A stretch of 64,000 nucleotides of DNA, taken from the NCBI GenBank assembly GCA_013399855.1, contig VXAY01002462.1:62001-126000 (forward strand), in the 5' to 3' direction. Each line of letters starts with the position of its first letter. Position 1 is the stretch's first letter. The notes beneath the pieces were generated by a model, which made no database searches, was not told the origin of the DNA, and was given only the letters and a program-made list of their open reading frames with translations. Below are positions 23,179 through 37,300 of the stretch, in pieces. The DNA is from Oxyruncus cristatus. Its lineage: Eukaryota > Chordata > Aves > Passeriformes > Cotingidae. The position numbers and the translations under genes were made by a program.

Positions 23179-26100
23179 TGCAGTTCTGACACAAGATTTA
23201 GTGCTTTGTTTATGCTGCACTTAAGAATTTGTATGTATTTTGTCTAAATAGCTGCAAATCAGTGAATTCTATTCAAAATGAACTTTCACTATTGTTTGTT
23301 AAGTTGAGATAGATTTTGCTGAAAGGCCAGAAGAATAAGTGTGATAGTCTGTTCAACAGATTGTTTTTCCTTTTGTTCTGCAGAGAAAAATATTGGAACA
23401 CCAATATCTGTTTCTTTTTTTGGTCCTGCTTCAGTCATGGATATCAAAAGGTGCAGGTGACAAACTGGATAGGTATACTTGGGACAGTACCATGCATTCA
23501 ACAGTACCAAAGAGAAGAATGCAATTAAGAGGAAGTTTGATATATAAAAATTTGGCTGATTAAATCCAAAATATGCAGACATATAATCAGGTATTTTGGC
23601 ACTACCACTATTCCATGTAAAGAAAGGGTAATGGTTTTTTGTGTTTTTTTTAATAATTTATTTCAAAGAGGTGAATTCATGTATTCGAAGCTACATTCTC
23701 CTTCATGGTACACTTGTTACTACAAACAATACCTGTCTTGTAAAGACGTCTCTGTTGACAGTGATAGGCCTGAATAAACACTCAGTTGGCACATAGGTTT
23801 CCATTAGCACAAGTTTACATGCCTTGCCATGCTTCTCTAGCCCTCATTTATCACCATGCTTTGCACAAGATGAGCAAACGTTATTCTCCCACAAACTCTC
23901 CCCCATTTCTTTCTTAGGATGAAAGGAAGAAAAAAAAAAAAAAAGGCTGGGGAGTTGGAGGGGCAGCATAATGACTTCTTCAACAGAGCACTCAAGCTTT
24001 GCATTGAAGGCCAGCTTCAAGTCTTGTGTCCACAGGCCAAGAGTACTGTCCTCCTGCTCAGTGGTCTCCAAGGCAGCTCTCCTGGCATAAGGATGTGCTC
24101 ATAGACAGCACAACGATGCCAGAGCTGCAAAGTGAACCACAACCAGGCTGGGGGGTTGTTTCAATAGTACTTCACTGGCCACAGAGTCTTGGTGCTACCA
24201 ACAGATCTGCAAGCCAAGCAGTTGTCAGAAATCATGTGATTTCAGCTTTGACTGACTTTAAAGATACATAGAAGTGTCTTTCCCATGGTGGGCTACTGAA
24301 TGCTTATGCATATTCCTCACAGGGACAGGGTGATTCAAAGGCTCGACACATCAGGCAACTTCGGGTACACATGAAAGTGGAGTACACAAAACACACAAAA
24401 AAACCCCAAACCCAAAATATTTAAGGATTTTGGCATAAACCCCACATCTAAAGAAAAGACAGTCCAGTCAGTGGCATGTTAATAAATTTGCTGCAGAGAC
24501 AGACCCTCACACAAAGTAAACCTTGAGCTCAGTCTGTGGGCTCGTGATCAACATCTCATGAGGAGTCGGAGGACACTCTGTCATTGCTCTACCCAGCAAA
24601 AACATTACCCTGGACTCAGTCTGGTTACATTTAGAAGCAGCGACATTTGGTGAGTCAAAGTGACCTCAGCTTCATTGAAACTCCCTGATTGCTATTAAAT
24701 AGCCAGCAGGGATTTAAGGAAATAGCAGGAACCAGATGGAAAAGCACCGGGTCTGGGGACAGTGAAGCTACAGATCCAAAGGTCATTAGTGCTCCACAGG
24801 GAGTGCCTGAGCCACATGCATGCTAGTCCAGCCCTCAGGCTAAATAGTGGCAGCAGAGCTCAGCAGCCTGGGGAGAAAACCCCCTTGCCTTCCCACCCTG
24901 CCTCAGGCCCCAGCCCTCCCCTGGCTGCATCTGCTGCCATGGGCACTTAACCAGTTAAAGCACCTGGAAATCAGACTGTGCATGTTTGTTTTTATGAGGA
25001 GAGGCAAGGGGTCAAGCAGCAAAGCAGAGATGGAAAAGCAGATGACAAGCTGGTTTTGTACCTCTCTGGCAGTGAGAACTGCCACCTCCCTGCAAAGCCT
25101 GTATGGCTACTTACCCTCAGGTTCCCAAACGCTCCGAGCTGCCCACAAGGGATACATCCAGGCCAGGGGAAGGGCAGAGCAGCAGTGGTCCCACCAGCAG
25201 TATGGCTTTTTAGAAATGACAGCAAAACAAGACCGTTCAGTTTCATTTGCTGCTTTCTTCACTTAGAGAGTAAGTTAAGAGAGTGGGGCAGATTCAGGCA
25301 TACGCCAGAGGAACATTGTTCAAGTGAACCACACATGCTCCCCTTGCTAATCTCCTATTAAACAGGTAAGACCAAATGCCAGACACTGCAGAAATGGGTT
25401 TCACACCCGGCTGCCCCAAGTACAGGGGGGAACAAGCCCAGGGCCTCCCACTGCTTGCTGTCGCCCAGCCACCCAGTGTCACTGCCAGCTCCCAGTACTC
25501 CACTTAGGCCAGCACAGAGGGTACCCACAGATGGATTTGTCCATACAGTTTATAGTCTTTACCCATGATGTCGCCTGACAACATGAGCGGCTGTTAAAAC
25601 AGCATAGATATCCCTGCTTCCTTTCTTAAGGGGCATGCACTTTCCTGCTGCCTTTCCTCCTCTACCACTAATAATTGCTGCCAAAGAATACATCCAAATG
25701 TGTGGAAATGATGAAACAGCTGGAGCCCTGCAAAGAGTTAGAGCCATGCAGCCTAGCCCTCAAGGGCAAACTGACCCTTGCAAAGGAATGCTGAAAAATC
25801 CCAAGATAAATCTTATGAAAGTAGCCTTCAAGCAGGATTTGGTGCCCCAGCCCCTGTTCATCCTTGGATGTTATTGCCCCTTTGAGCAGGATGAGTATCA
25901 ACACAGGGGGTGGCGGACCTTTGTCATGCAGCAGGAATGTTAACATCCTCCAGATTTAAACGGCGCCATCTGAAGAGCAGTTCATGTTCTGAACTTAATT
26001 TTTCATCTGTACATCATGAGGTCCTAATAAACACGTTAAAAACTGTCTTTGTTTTCCTCCAGTCCCTACAGGACTCCCTTCTCCTTTGGCATTTCTTGTC

Positions 26101-29100
26101 ATTGTTGTCTGTAAACAACAAGGTTGTCGTTAAGGTTTTGGTACCAGCTTTACAGGATGAAAAGGATTGTTTTTAAAAAAGAGAAAGAACAAAGAGATTA
26201 AAAGCAACAAAATAAGCCCAGAAAGAATATGGGGGGATGGGGGAACTGAAATGTGCCAGGAAGCAATATAAAAAGAAGCAGGGACTTTTGATGTTTTCTT
26301 TTCCCGCCTCCTTCATTCTTGGCTGAATTATAGGGCGTAGCATAGTATTTTCAAAGCATCTTTTACAAACTTTATTTAGTTCAGTGATTCACGTTTCCCG
26401 AGCAAGGTTAACAAAAGAGAGGGATGTTTCTCCCCTTGCCCCCAACTGTTCCCCAAATTTCAGCTAAATTAAATCACATTATTAAAAATAATTGTCAGAA
26501 AGGAACCTTTCCTTATCTCCTCCAACGGCATTGTTTTCTCCAACAGTGTGCAGGATGGTTCATTACTTAACTCATTTTAGAGAGTGATTTTAAAGTACTT
26601 TACACAACCTGAACCCTCAAACTTCGATAAGACATAGTTAAGACTGAGAACTTCATGGCCAGGGCCACCATGTGGTGTTGTCTTCTTCCAAACTCACACC
26701 CTTAGTCTAAAAAAGCAAAAGGTTATATTTGTAAGTCAGCTGACTCTCTTTCCTAAACAGAGTTGAGCACTCCCTAGGAAAAGCTGGAGCTGAATTTAGA
26801 TGCACAAGAGAAGACATCGGAGATTATCTGGGACTTCTAGGCTTACACAGACACCATGTGAACCTCCATGCTCCAGCAATCCCCCTGAGCAGCACAGGCT
26901 GAAAACTGATGCTGTACTCAGGACATGCCTAACTGTGATCACAAGGAGCACAAACATGCCAGTGTGATGAACCCTCATCAGGTGGCAGGATGTATTTCCT
27001 TTCTTTCCCGCGCCATACCCTACGCTGCTCTTGCAGTAAGTGCCTGCAGCTGGACTCCCAGCCCGCTACCCCTGCAGCTGGGAGAGTACACTCCAGAATT
27101 CAAGTGAACGTTGTATAAGGGGCTTGCGGTCACTTACCTAATCCGTTCAGTCCAATCTCTGCACAACTTCTCATCCTTTCTGGCTATGCATTAGAAGGAA
27201 CAGCAGCAGCCACTCCAGGAGAGTGAACACATGTACAGGGGTTGGGGGGGAGGCAGATACTCAGTTAAAGCAACAAGAAGTTGTGTGCATAGGGCATTAC
27301 AGGCAAAGCAGCTCTGTTAATAAGAGAAAAGGTTTGAGAAACTCAGCATCCTTTAAGGAATATCTGATTTTTTTATTTTTTTTAAACATAGGAAAATTTT
27401 ACCCTTTCCTGCTTCCTGTCCTCTGACTCAAGGAGAAGCCTCTACTGTCTCCACAAGCAACAACTGTAAGGTCAGATTTATTTGAAGGGAAAGGAGAGGA
27501 GAGCAGCTGGTTTCTTTCAAAAAAGCAATTTATTTTGCTTCAGAAAAGGTCAGGAAGCATAAATTGCAATGGATAGTCTTCCTGTGGAGCCAAACATATT
27601 TCCAAGCCAAAACATGATGTTATAAGGAAACAAACAAGTAAATATAAGGAGGCTGAAGAAAACTCCAACCCTCAAACATTTCTGATTGCAGAATGGTATC
27701 ACTCTCACATATGCTCAAGGAGTAAAATTACATTTAAATGGTTGGGGTGGAGATGTGTGCATCAGAAATGGTAGCTGTGACTTAGATAAGCATAGAGGCT
27801 CACTTTTGAAGGATAGTTAACACAACAAAAGAAACATCCCAGCACTGAATGAAATTCCACCAGCATGGCTTAGTTTTGGTCATCTATTTCAATTCCTTAT
27901 TCAATAAAGGAAATTGTGTATTGGCCAGAAAGCTCATAACTCTACTGCAAAATGGTGAACCTACACAGTGATATATGCAGTCTGTTATCTACACCAAATG
28001 AGGTTTATTTAGGTCTTTCACCCCAGTCTTCTTAACAGCAGCATGTTCAGCTGTTTGGATGCTTTTATTCCCGCGTGACTCCCTTCAAGTAGTTATATGT
28101 AACTCCATTTCACCAAGTGTTCGAGAAAAGTAGCAAAAGATTACCTGGGGAATACTGCTTGGATTTTAAACCAAGAATATCATACTTATTTTTGTGGGCT
28201 TAATCTACTAGGGATATATTCCACAGCCAACAAAAGTTAGGGAGATACAGATCCTAGAAAGGGAAAAAACTACTGGATAGATTTGCAGTATTGCCTACTG
28301 ATATCCCTATTACTAAGGAAGCAGACCAAGACAGGGAAACAGCATGGCTGTTCTCCATAGGGCTCTGTCTATTTGTTTGTACTTAATACTAAGCTAGATT
28401 TTCACTTGGGTCAGCACAGGCTCCAAGGAGCCCTGCCTGGACATTTATGGAGGATGTCTACTGCCTGTCTGAAAACGGTCTGTGGCCAAGGTGGCCAGAG
28501 CCCCTCTGCTCCAAGCACCAGGAACTGGAAGCAGAATTCCTGGTTTGTGCTTACAGAGCACCCAACGCTGGGCACCACAGACTATCAGTTTTCCATCCTA
28601 CTGCTGTACCAAAGCAGTAACAACTCTTTTTTTTTGGGTTTCCAGGTAATAAAGATGAACTTTTCTCTAATTGCCATGGCCACTGACAGTTTATGTTAAT
28701 CAAGTGACACCAAAATAAAGTGATATGCTACTAGACTAGAAAGCATTTTACCCTTAGGTGTTTCTGACATGTTTGTCTGTACAGCTCAGTTTACAATAGA
28801 AGGGCAAATAATGACCTATCTCCAGTTTAAGGCTGGATCCCTTAAGTAATAAATTGAAAGTCAATGTTTAAACAAAGAGACACAACTACCAATACAGATT
28901 GACACTCTCCAGAAAAAGGGTCATTAGGCACCAGAGGCCAGACAATCTTCATCTTCCCCCTAGGAATTTTCTGCTGTACTTGATGGACCACCAAAGATAC
29001 CATTCATCTTTTCTCACCCCAGTTCCATACAAGGATATGATGAAGTATGATGAAGTAAGCCAGTTACTGGATATATGTGTGTGATGGACTACACATCCTT

Positions 29101-30079
29101 TTTTCCCTTGCAAACCATCACACAGACTTGCAGCCTGGGGCACAGCCTACCAAGCAACCTGCCATGCAACAAAGGATGAATTTTGCACAGCAGTGCCCAG
29201 TGTAGTGAAAACACTGTGGCACTGTGACACAATCTGAGAGATGGGAAAGGATCTAAGGTACACCAGTGGAGCCCTTCCAGTGCTGATTCACAGAAATTAG
29301 CATGAGCCATAGCATCACAGACCACCACAAGCTCCTCCATCATCATTTGGAAATTACAGATGTGAAACACCACTGAATGATTCATAATAAACACCTCCCT
29401 ACCCCTCCTCTCCATAATCCTGGAACATAAAGAATTGAATAAGATTTCATCAAGTAGCTGTTGCCATGTGGCTATTCCTACTGATTTGAACATAAACTAT
29501 TAGTATCAGAGCTGCTAGATGCTTGGCTATATATATAATCTTTCAGTTTGGAAGACTATTATTTTCTCCACCCCTTTAGGTGTTCTGTCAACACAGATAA
29601 CTGCCATCTAGGATAGGAAAGCATTAAAAGTGCTTCCACTTAACAGTAATAAAATTATTCTTTTAGAAACTTGTAAAACCCAAACAGCTCTTTCATTACA
29701 CTCTTCCAGCAAAAGTCAGTATTGTTTCCAGATAGACAAGAAAGAACAGTTATACCCTATGGAAAAAGGCATTTGAAAGATAGACTTGCTTCCCTTAAAC
29801 TTAGTATATGTTCTCCTAGACTTCTGGTTCTGTTTCAAAAATGCAGAAGGGGATGGGAATTCACTGAGTGTCAACCTAATGGAGACACAGTCCTGGAATA
29901 AGTGCCTGTTACGTAACCAAAGGTCTTATTCTAGGATATGTCCAGATGCTTCTTGTTGTCCTGATGTAGTTCTTAGAGCTTTCCCTTTTCTCCTCTGTAC
30001 TTTAAAGTAGGAACCTACACAGTCAGCTGCCTGAGTAAATGAAAAATAAGTCTTCATTCCAGAGCACACATCGGTATGC
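23179..30079. other. Unassigned non-coding sequence
   Basis: No transposon or gene recognised. A 16-A run lies near 23930-23945. The 24.8-25.5 kb part is relatively GC-rich and carries overlapping 127- and 139-codon plus frames and an 84-codon minus frame, which shadow each other. A 134-codon minus frame at 29089-29493 lacks any nameable motif. No CpG-island-like density is visible. Confidence 0.5.
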
Positions 30080-31010
30080 AAATAGTCCTGTTAAAATCCC
30101 ACTGTCAGATTTAACCTCTCAGCAGTCCTGCGGGCCAATATGTTCAGCCTGTTCTAAACTGTAAAAATCTAATGAGAAAATGCTCCCACAAGCTGTGTCT
30201 GACCCCGAAGTAGAAGAGCTCAGTTAACCGCCTGAACCTTTAATTTGTAAATGAAGAATCCTCCCTGCAAGATGCCGTTGCTTCTGACAAAACTCATCCC
30301 GAAACAGCATCGAGCATATGCAGCAGCGGTGGGTGAGTGCTGCAGGGGCAGATGGCCTGCTTGGTATTTCACATAATTTTTTTTTCTTTAGTTTTAGTTG
30401 CTTGGCTTTTTAAAAAATCTTTAGGCACTTTCAGAGGAATAGATGTACAGGCTGAGCAATTCCGATTATGACTATTGCACCTACAGCTGTTTGTTGTTAT
30501 GGTACTTTTTTTCAACCTGCCTCAATGCAGTGCAATTACAAAGAATTTCATGCAAAGGAACAGCTCAGCAAGGGACAAACTTTGTCACTTGATGCCCTGA
30601 TTTGTGAAGGAATTGAAGGACTTCTTTAGTTGGCAGCTTGTGTTGGCTATTCACCTGCAGAAATAAGGCATAAGCTGAAGTGCCTTGCATAACTTGGTCA
30701 CACAGCAGTGTAACAGGCATTATGGAAACTCAGAGTCGAAAGTAAAAATTAAGGTTTTGATTTTAAAAGGCTAACCAGTGATGTGTTTGTTTGGAAAAAT
30801 GAGGGCTGCCATTCCTAAATGAGCACATCTGGTCAACTTTATTTTTAACAAGACAAAGACTTTTCTCCGAGGCCAAGATACAACCTCTTTAATCTTTTTC
30901 CGTATTTCTCATGCTTCTCACATACGGCATATCATAAAGATGTCTTTATCACTTTTTCCTTTTGATTAAAGGCTGTGAGTAATGCTAGCCAATATCAATA
31001 ACAATGCCCT
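30080..31010. promoter_or_regulatory. Candidate regulatory region (unproven)
   Basis: Repeat-free and low-complexity-poor, with scattered intact CpGs (30190-30340) and words resembling developmental factor sites. Examples are the octamer-like ATGCAAAG at 30550-30557 and GATTAAAGG near 30964. Its texture resembles conserved non-coding elements in gene deserts. Conservation cannot be measured here, so this is a pointer only. Confidence 0.15.
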
Positions 31011-32519
31011 AAAAATAACATTATCATCAAACCAGAACCTTACAGGGAATAGTTAGTCTCACTAGTCCCTCACATATGGATCATCCAGTGCATTCAGGAA
31101 AAAAAAAGAAAAAACCACCCTGAAAACAACATACAAGAAGAGCAAGTCTCTTCAACTACGTTTTGCTTGGACTATCATTCATTTTACAGGTAATGAAAGC
31201 CTGGGTGGTCTTTATTTTACATTAACCACATGGTTAAATTGCTCAGATATTAGGCAGACAGGTTGGGGGATGAGGAAAGGGGGAGAGAGAGAGAGAGGAA
31301 AAAAAATTTTGGTTCCAAACTTCATCTCAAAGAGAAACTAGATGTTAGTCACTTTGAAGTACTGTAAATTTTTAAAAGAATTGAGTCAAAAGAGATAATG
31401 AAAGTAATTAGTCTTACCACATGTTCAATGACCATCAAACTAAAAATCAGTCCAACAGGTATGCAGATATATGTATAAACAGAAATACACATTGGTCAAA
31501 AATACAGCCAAGATATATCATCTGTGTGAAAGGTAAGACTACAACTAAACAAACAAAAAAATCCCATAAAAGGCATTGATTGCCAACCAAGTTGTTACAG
31601 AAAATTGGTATGCATATGGGACGCAATAAGGACATTTAATCATTCTAAAGGAAACAACAATTGTGGGAAATCATTTTAATAGTGCCCAGAAGGATTACAA
31701 AATCATAGTTCCATGTCATTCTACAAAAGACTAATGTTTTCCCATAAATCATAGCAGATTTCAAGGGAAAACAATTAATAGTAACAGAATCAAAGACATA
31801 TGAAAGTTTTCTGATTTAAAGTGACATCGCTCATTATAAAGTATGTGGTTTTAATTACCTCCTTTCTAAGACCACTAAATGTACACATTGAAGGTACATT
31901 TCCACACACATCAGAAAGAGCTTCTGCACTCAAATAGCTTGTAAGATTGTTATCAACAGCAGCAAAATTATTTGCAAATTGGCTGAATTTTCATTAAGAG
32001 AATGAATTTAGTAAATAGACCAAACATGACATTTCTGTCCTTCACTATCATTCAACTGCTGAAGAAAAGCCGAACTATAATGATACTCTTAATGCAAACA
32101 TCGCCAGCACAGTTAACCATCAGACCAAAGCCTCAGCTACCACAGGGTGAGGTTCTGCCTTATTAATTTTTTGTGAGAATTTTCCTTTTACTAACTTAAC
32201 ATCTCAGTTTCATACCTTAATGATGCTCTTCAAACAGGTTGCAACCTATAAAAATACCTTTTTCAATATGATGGTTTGTCAGTGTTTTATGCACATCATA
32301 ACTAGTAGCAATTAATTTGTGTATGTACATATCTAGACAGGTAACTAAATAAAATGCCCTTCAAACTATAAAATGTCCAGATTATGTTCTTCTACAGAGA
32401 CTTTAGAAACAAAGAAAAAAAGCATTAGTAAAGTTGCCTAAACGCAAGAACTATTCAGGGTTCGAACATGTTTGAGCAAGACAGAATGAGGCATTTGACC
32501 TGCTTTTGATCATTCACTT
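31011..32519. other. Unassigned AT-rich non-coding sequence
   Basis: Nothing recognised except a short (GA)n run at 31283-31297 followed by a poly-A stretch. Confidence 0.5.
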
Positions 32520-32850
32520 TCACAAAATATTTCAGCTGGCATCCGAGATGCATGTGCTGTTGATTTTTTTGAGCAGCGACAAATCAAAACATGTGCAGAG
32601 CTGAAGCACAATCAGTTATGTGAAGGTTAATAAAATGTCCTGAACTGGAATTCCTTCAGCAGCTCTGGATTTAAGCCTTCCGTACACGTGTTTTCTTTGG
32701 GTCTATTTGAAGTTGGAGTTCATTAATGAATAAAATCGCTGGAAGATCTGCAAATCTGCTTGGCATCTGCTATTTTTATTTTTTTTTAATTCAATAGTGA
32801 CATCAGAATCTGCACATCTAGTCATGTTAATTGAACAGAATCACTGACAA
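32520..32850. promoter_or_regulatory. Candidate regulatory region with a TAAT palindrome (unproven)
   Basis: Contains the perfect palindrome TTCATTAATGAA at 32719-32730, a back-to-back homeodomain-type TAAT arrangement, plus E-box-like CAGCTG at 32533-32538. The stretch is free of recognisable transposons. Function is inferred from motif content only. Confidence 0.15.
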
Positions 32851-34088
32851 AGATAATAAGAAAATAAAAACCAAAAACCCTGATTGTGCCTGAGTCCAAG
32901 CTATGCAGATATATGATTTGCCTTTTCTTCAGTGGAATAGTGGTGTTTCACAGTTCTGAATCGGCAGCATGGTACCTTCCAGCTAAAGAAAAGCCATTTT
33001 CTATGTTGAGATCTCTTATAAATGGTGTATGTGGTCTAAACTCAGATTTTCAAAGACAAAGTGTCATTTTCATTGCCCCCTTACCTGACTGAGCAGTTCA
33101 TTGGTAAAATTATAGATTTATATTAGTTGGTGTTTTAGATGTATATCAATCAGTGTTTTCACAATTGGTTTTCACCTGTGCAGTAGAAATGGGCACAGCC
33201 AGAAAAATTCTCTCTCCAGAGCACACAATGCTGCTGCTTCTTCAGATCCAGCCCAGACCATCCACAGAGACCTGGAGTTAGCTCAGGGAGTACTCTTGTG
33301 CTTTTACAACCTACATGAAAGATGGGGAATTCCTGCTTTAATGAAGAAGAGTTGTTGGATTTATAACCTGTGAAAATACATTCTCGTTAAAGACAGAAAT
33401 GAGCTCTTTGGGACAAGGTGTTAGCTTATTTCAAGAAAGAGGCCTGAAGATCTCACAGATCAGAGCCACCCCCTATATCTTGAAGACATGTGTCTCTTAA
33501 GTGGCTGACAGAGTCCCTAGAGTGATTCCTTATTCTTACTGGCCAGGAGATTTCACCCTTTATTCTCAGCTAGGGATTTAGCATCATGAGGTGGACCTTC
33601 ACCACTTCTAACTGGAGGATTGCTGCTCTCCAGGTACCTTGAGATGCTTATTAGGAACAAGAAGATGCTTCATGGTTTCAGCAGATGCATCTCTGCCTCG
33701 CCTGTAAACGAGGCTCTTTATGAGTTTGTTACTTGGGTGCTCCATGTCAGTGTTCCAGCTGGGCTCCTTGCTTGGGATGGGCAGTGCCTGTTACAGAGCC
33801 CAGTTTTCGGGCAGGAGGAAGAGAGGGGCTTGGGTATCTGCAGGGGACCTGGCGAGTGGCCCTTGTGAATGAGTGAAATCAACAGGGAGGCAAGCAGCTA
33901 CCAGCACCTGGAGGTAGGTCCTTAGGGTTTGGATACCCCACACTGCTGGGGGAAAGGCGCTTGGCAGTGAGAAACTCCCTATCATAAGAAACCAAAAAGT
34001 GACTGAAACCATCATGCAAACCCCACCTCTGTGCACACGAATCTTGGCTAACCCTCCATGATTTGCTGCAGTAGCCCTGCATGGGTTG
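32851..34088. other. Unassigned non-coding sequence
   Basis: No gene or element recognised. The 107- and 82-codon frames at 33620-34114 overlap on opposite strands and show no motif. Confidence 0.5.
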
Positions 34089-34152
34089 TTTACCCTTTCT
34101 GTGCCCCAGTTCACCCTTCTGCTAAATCAGGGTAAATTTACTTGCTCACCAA
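34089..34152 (-). mobile_element. MIR-like ancient SINE remnant
   Basis: The plus strand reads TTTCTGTGCCCCAGTTCACC, then CTTCTGCTAAATCAGGGTAA and ACTTGCTCACC. This parallels the antisense of the MIR core (TGTGCCTCAGTTTCC, then a CATCTGTAAAATGGGGATAA-type block, then a TACCTACC-like end). It is short and diverged, as expected for an amniote-wide fossil. A chance match is possible. Confidence 0.42.
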
Positions 34153-34297
34153 TTGCCACAGGAAAGCAGTATCCTAGAAAAATATCACGATAGACTTAAC
34201 AAGGCTTATAAGTTATTTTGATATTCCCAGATGAAAGTTCCCCGCAAATATAAAGTTTTATTATTATTTCAGCTGCTCTCTTCCATAGCGTAATTGC

Positions 34298-34318
34298 CAA
34301 AAAAAAAAAAAAAAAAAA
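34298..34318 (+). repeat. Poly-A run
   Basis: About 20 consecutive A residues in unique DNA. No transposon body is recognisable beside it. Confidence 0.9.
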
Positions 34319-37300
34319 CCTTTAGAAAAGCCACAGATTAAGCATAATACTTTTCTTGTTAATGACTAACAAAACATTATACTTTTAACATACGGGACAC
34401 AAGTGCTTGATTTCCGTTTAGTACACCAGAATTTAAGAATCAAAGCAAATTTTGTTCCATATCTTGCTCTAACCTGATGTAACTTTCTCTTGGAAAATAC
34501 ATTCTGGGGACAGTCTAGCTGGGCTTGTTTGGAAATTACATGATTTCAAATATAATTTATATAGAGACTGACCTGAGGTCAATTATTATTACCATCTTGA
34601 AGAAGTAATTGTAAACTGGGAATAGCTTCTGCTTTAATCAATTCTTTTGGTCTGCAAAGCAAAATGTAAATGGTTTTCTAGCGAAAAATGTGTCTTCCAG
34701 TGTAAGCATCCAATGTCAAAAGAAATTGTAAGTTTAAAAATGATAGCTTTCAGCTGTTGCTCAGTAAGTAGTCAACATCTCTTCTGGAAAGCTGATACTC
34801 CGTTTTCAGGGGAATTTAAATGGACAAAATAAGAATGGGAGAGTACAAGGGACTTAATGAGACCGCAGTCTGTCACATGATTCTTTCCGTAGGAGATGTT
34901 TAACATCTTGTTCGCTACCCACAACTGCCATATGTCGGTTGTGCCTGAAGTGGCCATTGTTAACATAGCTGGAACATGCCATGGATAAGCTTGGTGAAAG
35001 GCCTCGATTATACGTATATAGAATGGACTTCTTCCAACACCCTAGCTCAAAAGCAAGGTAAACCAAGAAGGATCAACCAATCTTTAATTAATAGAATGAG
35101 GAGAAAGTTCAAGACAAGTTTTGCCATCCTGCCTGGAAAAGATCCATGAGCTGTGGTTAGAAACAAAAGATTTCTGCGAGAATTTACTAGTACTTTTCAA
35201 AACCACATCAGATGGAAAATCCAGAACCACAGAAATGCCAGGGTCAATCCTCAACTTCAGTACGCCCAGAACTGCATGGATTAAAGAAAGTAAATCTATA
35301 CATAGTGTAGCAAAATTGCCTATATATGTTCATAACATATAGTGTGCAAGTACCTGTGAAGATCCAAAAAAAGGGAGGTTGCCATAACATTTTCTGTTTT
35401 GGACAGGAGGATGGAATTGCCAACAAAAGGGCCTTCCTTTGCTTTGATATGGAGGAAGTGTTCAGTGTGATGACCTTTCAGTACTTTCTCTGGTTGGCAA
35501 CATTATTGCTTTCCCACAGTTTAGAAGCTATTTTAAGGACCAAATTCTCACCCCAATTACATTCAGTTCACACTCTTCCACCCCTGAGCCCGCACGGCTA
35601 GAAAGAAGATATGTGGCGTACCCAGCTGGGACTGAGGACAGCTCATCAGGATTGGATACCAGGATCCATTCAGGGTTTAGTCAGAATCTGGACTTAAGAC
35701 ACAAAACCATGCAACATTCCTTCAGTCCCTGCCACAGCTGCCACAGCTTGGGTCACAATGACACCCCTCTCCACATACAGATCATTTGAAAGTCTTGCTG
35801 CAAAAAGCTGCTCCAGTTACCCAACTTTGTAATGCAGCAACTCGTCAGCAAGCAAACTGCTCAAAAATACTGTGCACATGTATTGGGCACTAAAAACATC
35901 CACTGGCTGAAGCTTATAAATGGGTCAAAAGCTCAGAAATTTACTTCTGAAAACCAGCTGTCTTCTATGCAGGAAGCTTCTGAGCTTTAGCTGCAGAGTT
36001 GGTTCATCGGCCTTTTTAAATCTGTGTCTAATATTAGCTGAATGCCAGATATAAACACACAACACTACTTGTGATCTATGTCTGGTTAGAGCTACTTACT
36101 TATTAAGGACACTTGCTTTGCTGTTGGGAATTTTTGGGTAAGATGCACCAGCCCATCACATTTTCCTTGTAGTTGTCAGATCTCACCCAGCTAAACAGGT
36201 TGCTCGGTCTATGGTGCAGAGAAGCAGCAGGATGCTGAGAAAGGCACACTGTCTTGAAGAAGAGCACTCTGACACTGCTCTTCACCCTTCCAGCAATGGA
36301 TCGTGCTGCTGGGGAGGAGAATCTGAGCAGTGGGAAGGGATGGGGCTTTCCTTACTCAGCCCCTCAGGGACATGAGGGCAAGGACTGGGCAAACTTCCCT
36401 ACTCCTGCACATGCAACCCCTGGAAGGCTTACACCAGAGCAGTGTAAGAAGGAGTGTTAGTGTCCATGCTCAGTGTTATGAACAGATTGTGGAGAGGTTC
36501 GGTCCCCTGGGTCTAACCACATGGCATGTCTCTAGAGCACTACTGGGAACATCAGAGGTCATTGCCCTTGGTTTGAAATGGTTGATCTGGATTGCTGACA
36601 GGTTGTCTGTGTGTAAAAACATCAGTGCTACCTAAACAAGAACCTCTCCAAACCAGCTCCGAGTTAGAGGAAGGAGTTACGTGAAGATGGGCCATTCATG
36701 GCTCACGTCTGATATCAGTTCTGTCAATCCCTAAGTGTTTTTCACTTAAATCATCTGGATTACCCCACACATCCACTGACACAAAAAAAAAAAAAAAATT
36801 AATAGAGTCTGGCCCAGATACCCTTGAGTGTAGTCCTTCTGTCACATTGTTACATACCAGAATATCTCAATCAGTGGAAAAAGGAACAGCCTCCTTCAGA
36901 AAGCTGTACAGGTCTGCACTCTTCTTACCTCTGGTCCTCAGTTATAGTCTCAGTCTCCATACACAAATTCGAGAATATGCCTACTCTAAAAAGGATCTAC
37001 AGAGCTCTATGGAAAAACTAAACATCCGCAGCTTCACCTAGTATTGTATTTTTCTACAAAGAAAAATTGCTGTACCTTAATTATTAAATTATCTTCAGGA
37101 ATCTGTTTCAGTCCAGACTCATGTTATTTCCCCAGAAGCTTGTGGTGAGATAGCACTGCCCACACTGGGCTCTTCAGCCTTAACCTCAGTCCCTGCACTA
37201 GCAGCTCTCATATCTCCACTTTATCCACTGCTGCCAAGAAACACAAACACTGTCTGAAGTGACATGCATCATATTAACAGTGCGTCTCTTCAGACACATC

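Noticed and set aside
24847..25361. Overlapping 139- and 127-codon plus-strand frames in a GC-richer stretch
   Set aside because: They overlap each other and minus-strand frames of 60 and 84 codons. No splice context or motif was recognised; typical of stop-poor GC-richer DNA.
29089..29493. 134-codon minus-strand frame, briefly considered as a transposase remnant
   Set aside because: No DDE, zinc-finger or other transposase motif, and no terminal inverted repeats or target duplication.
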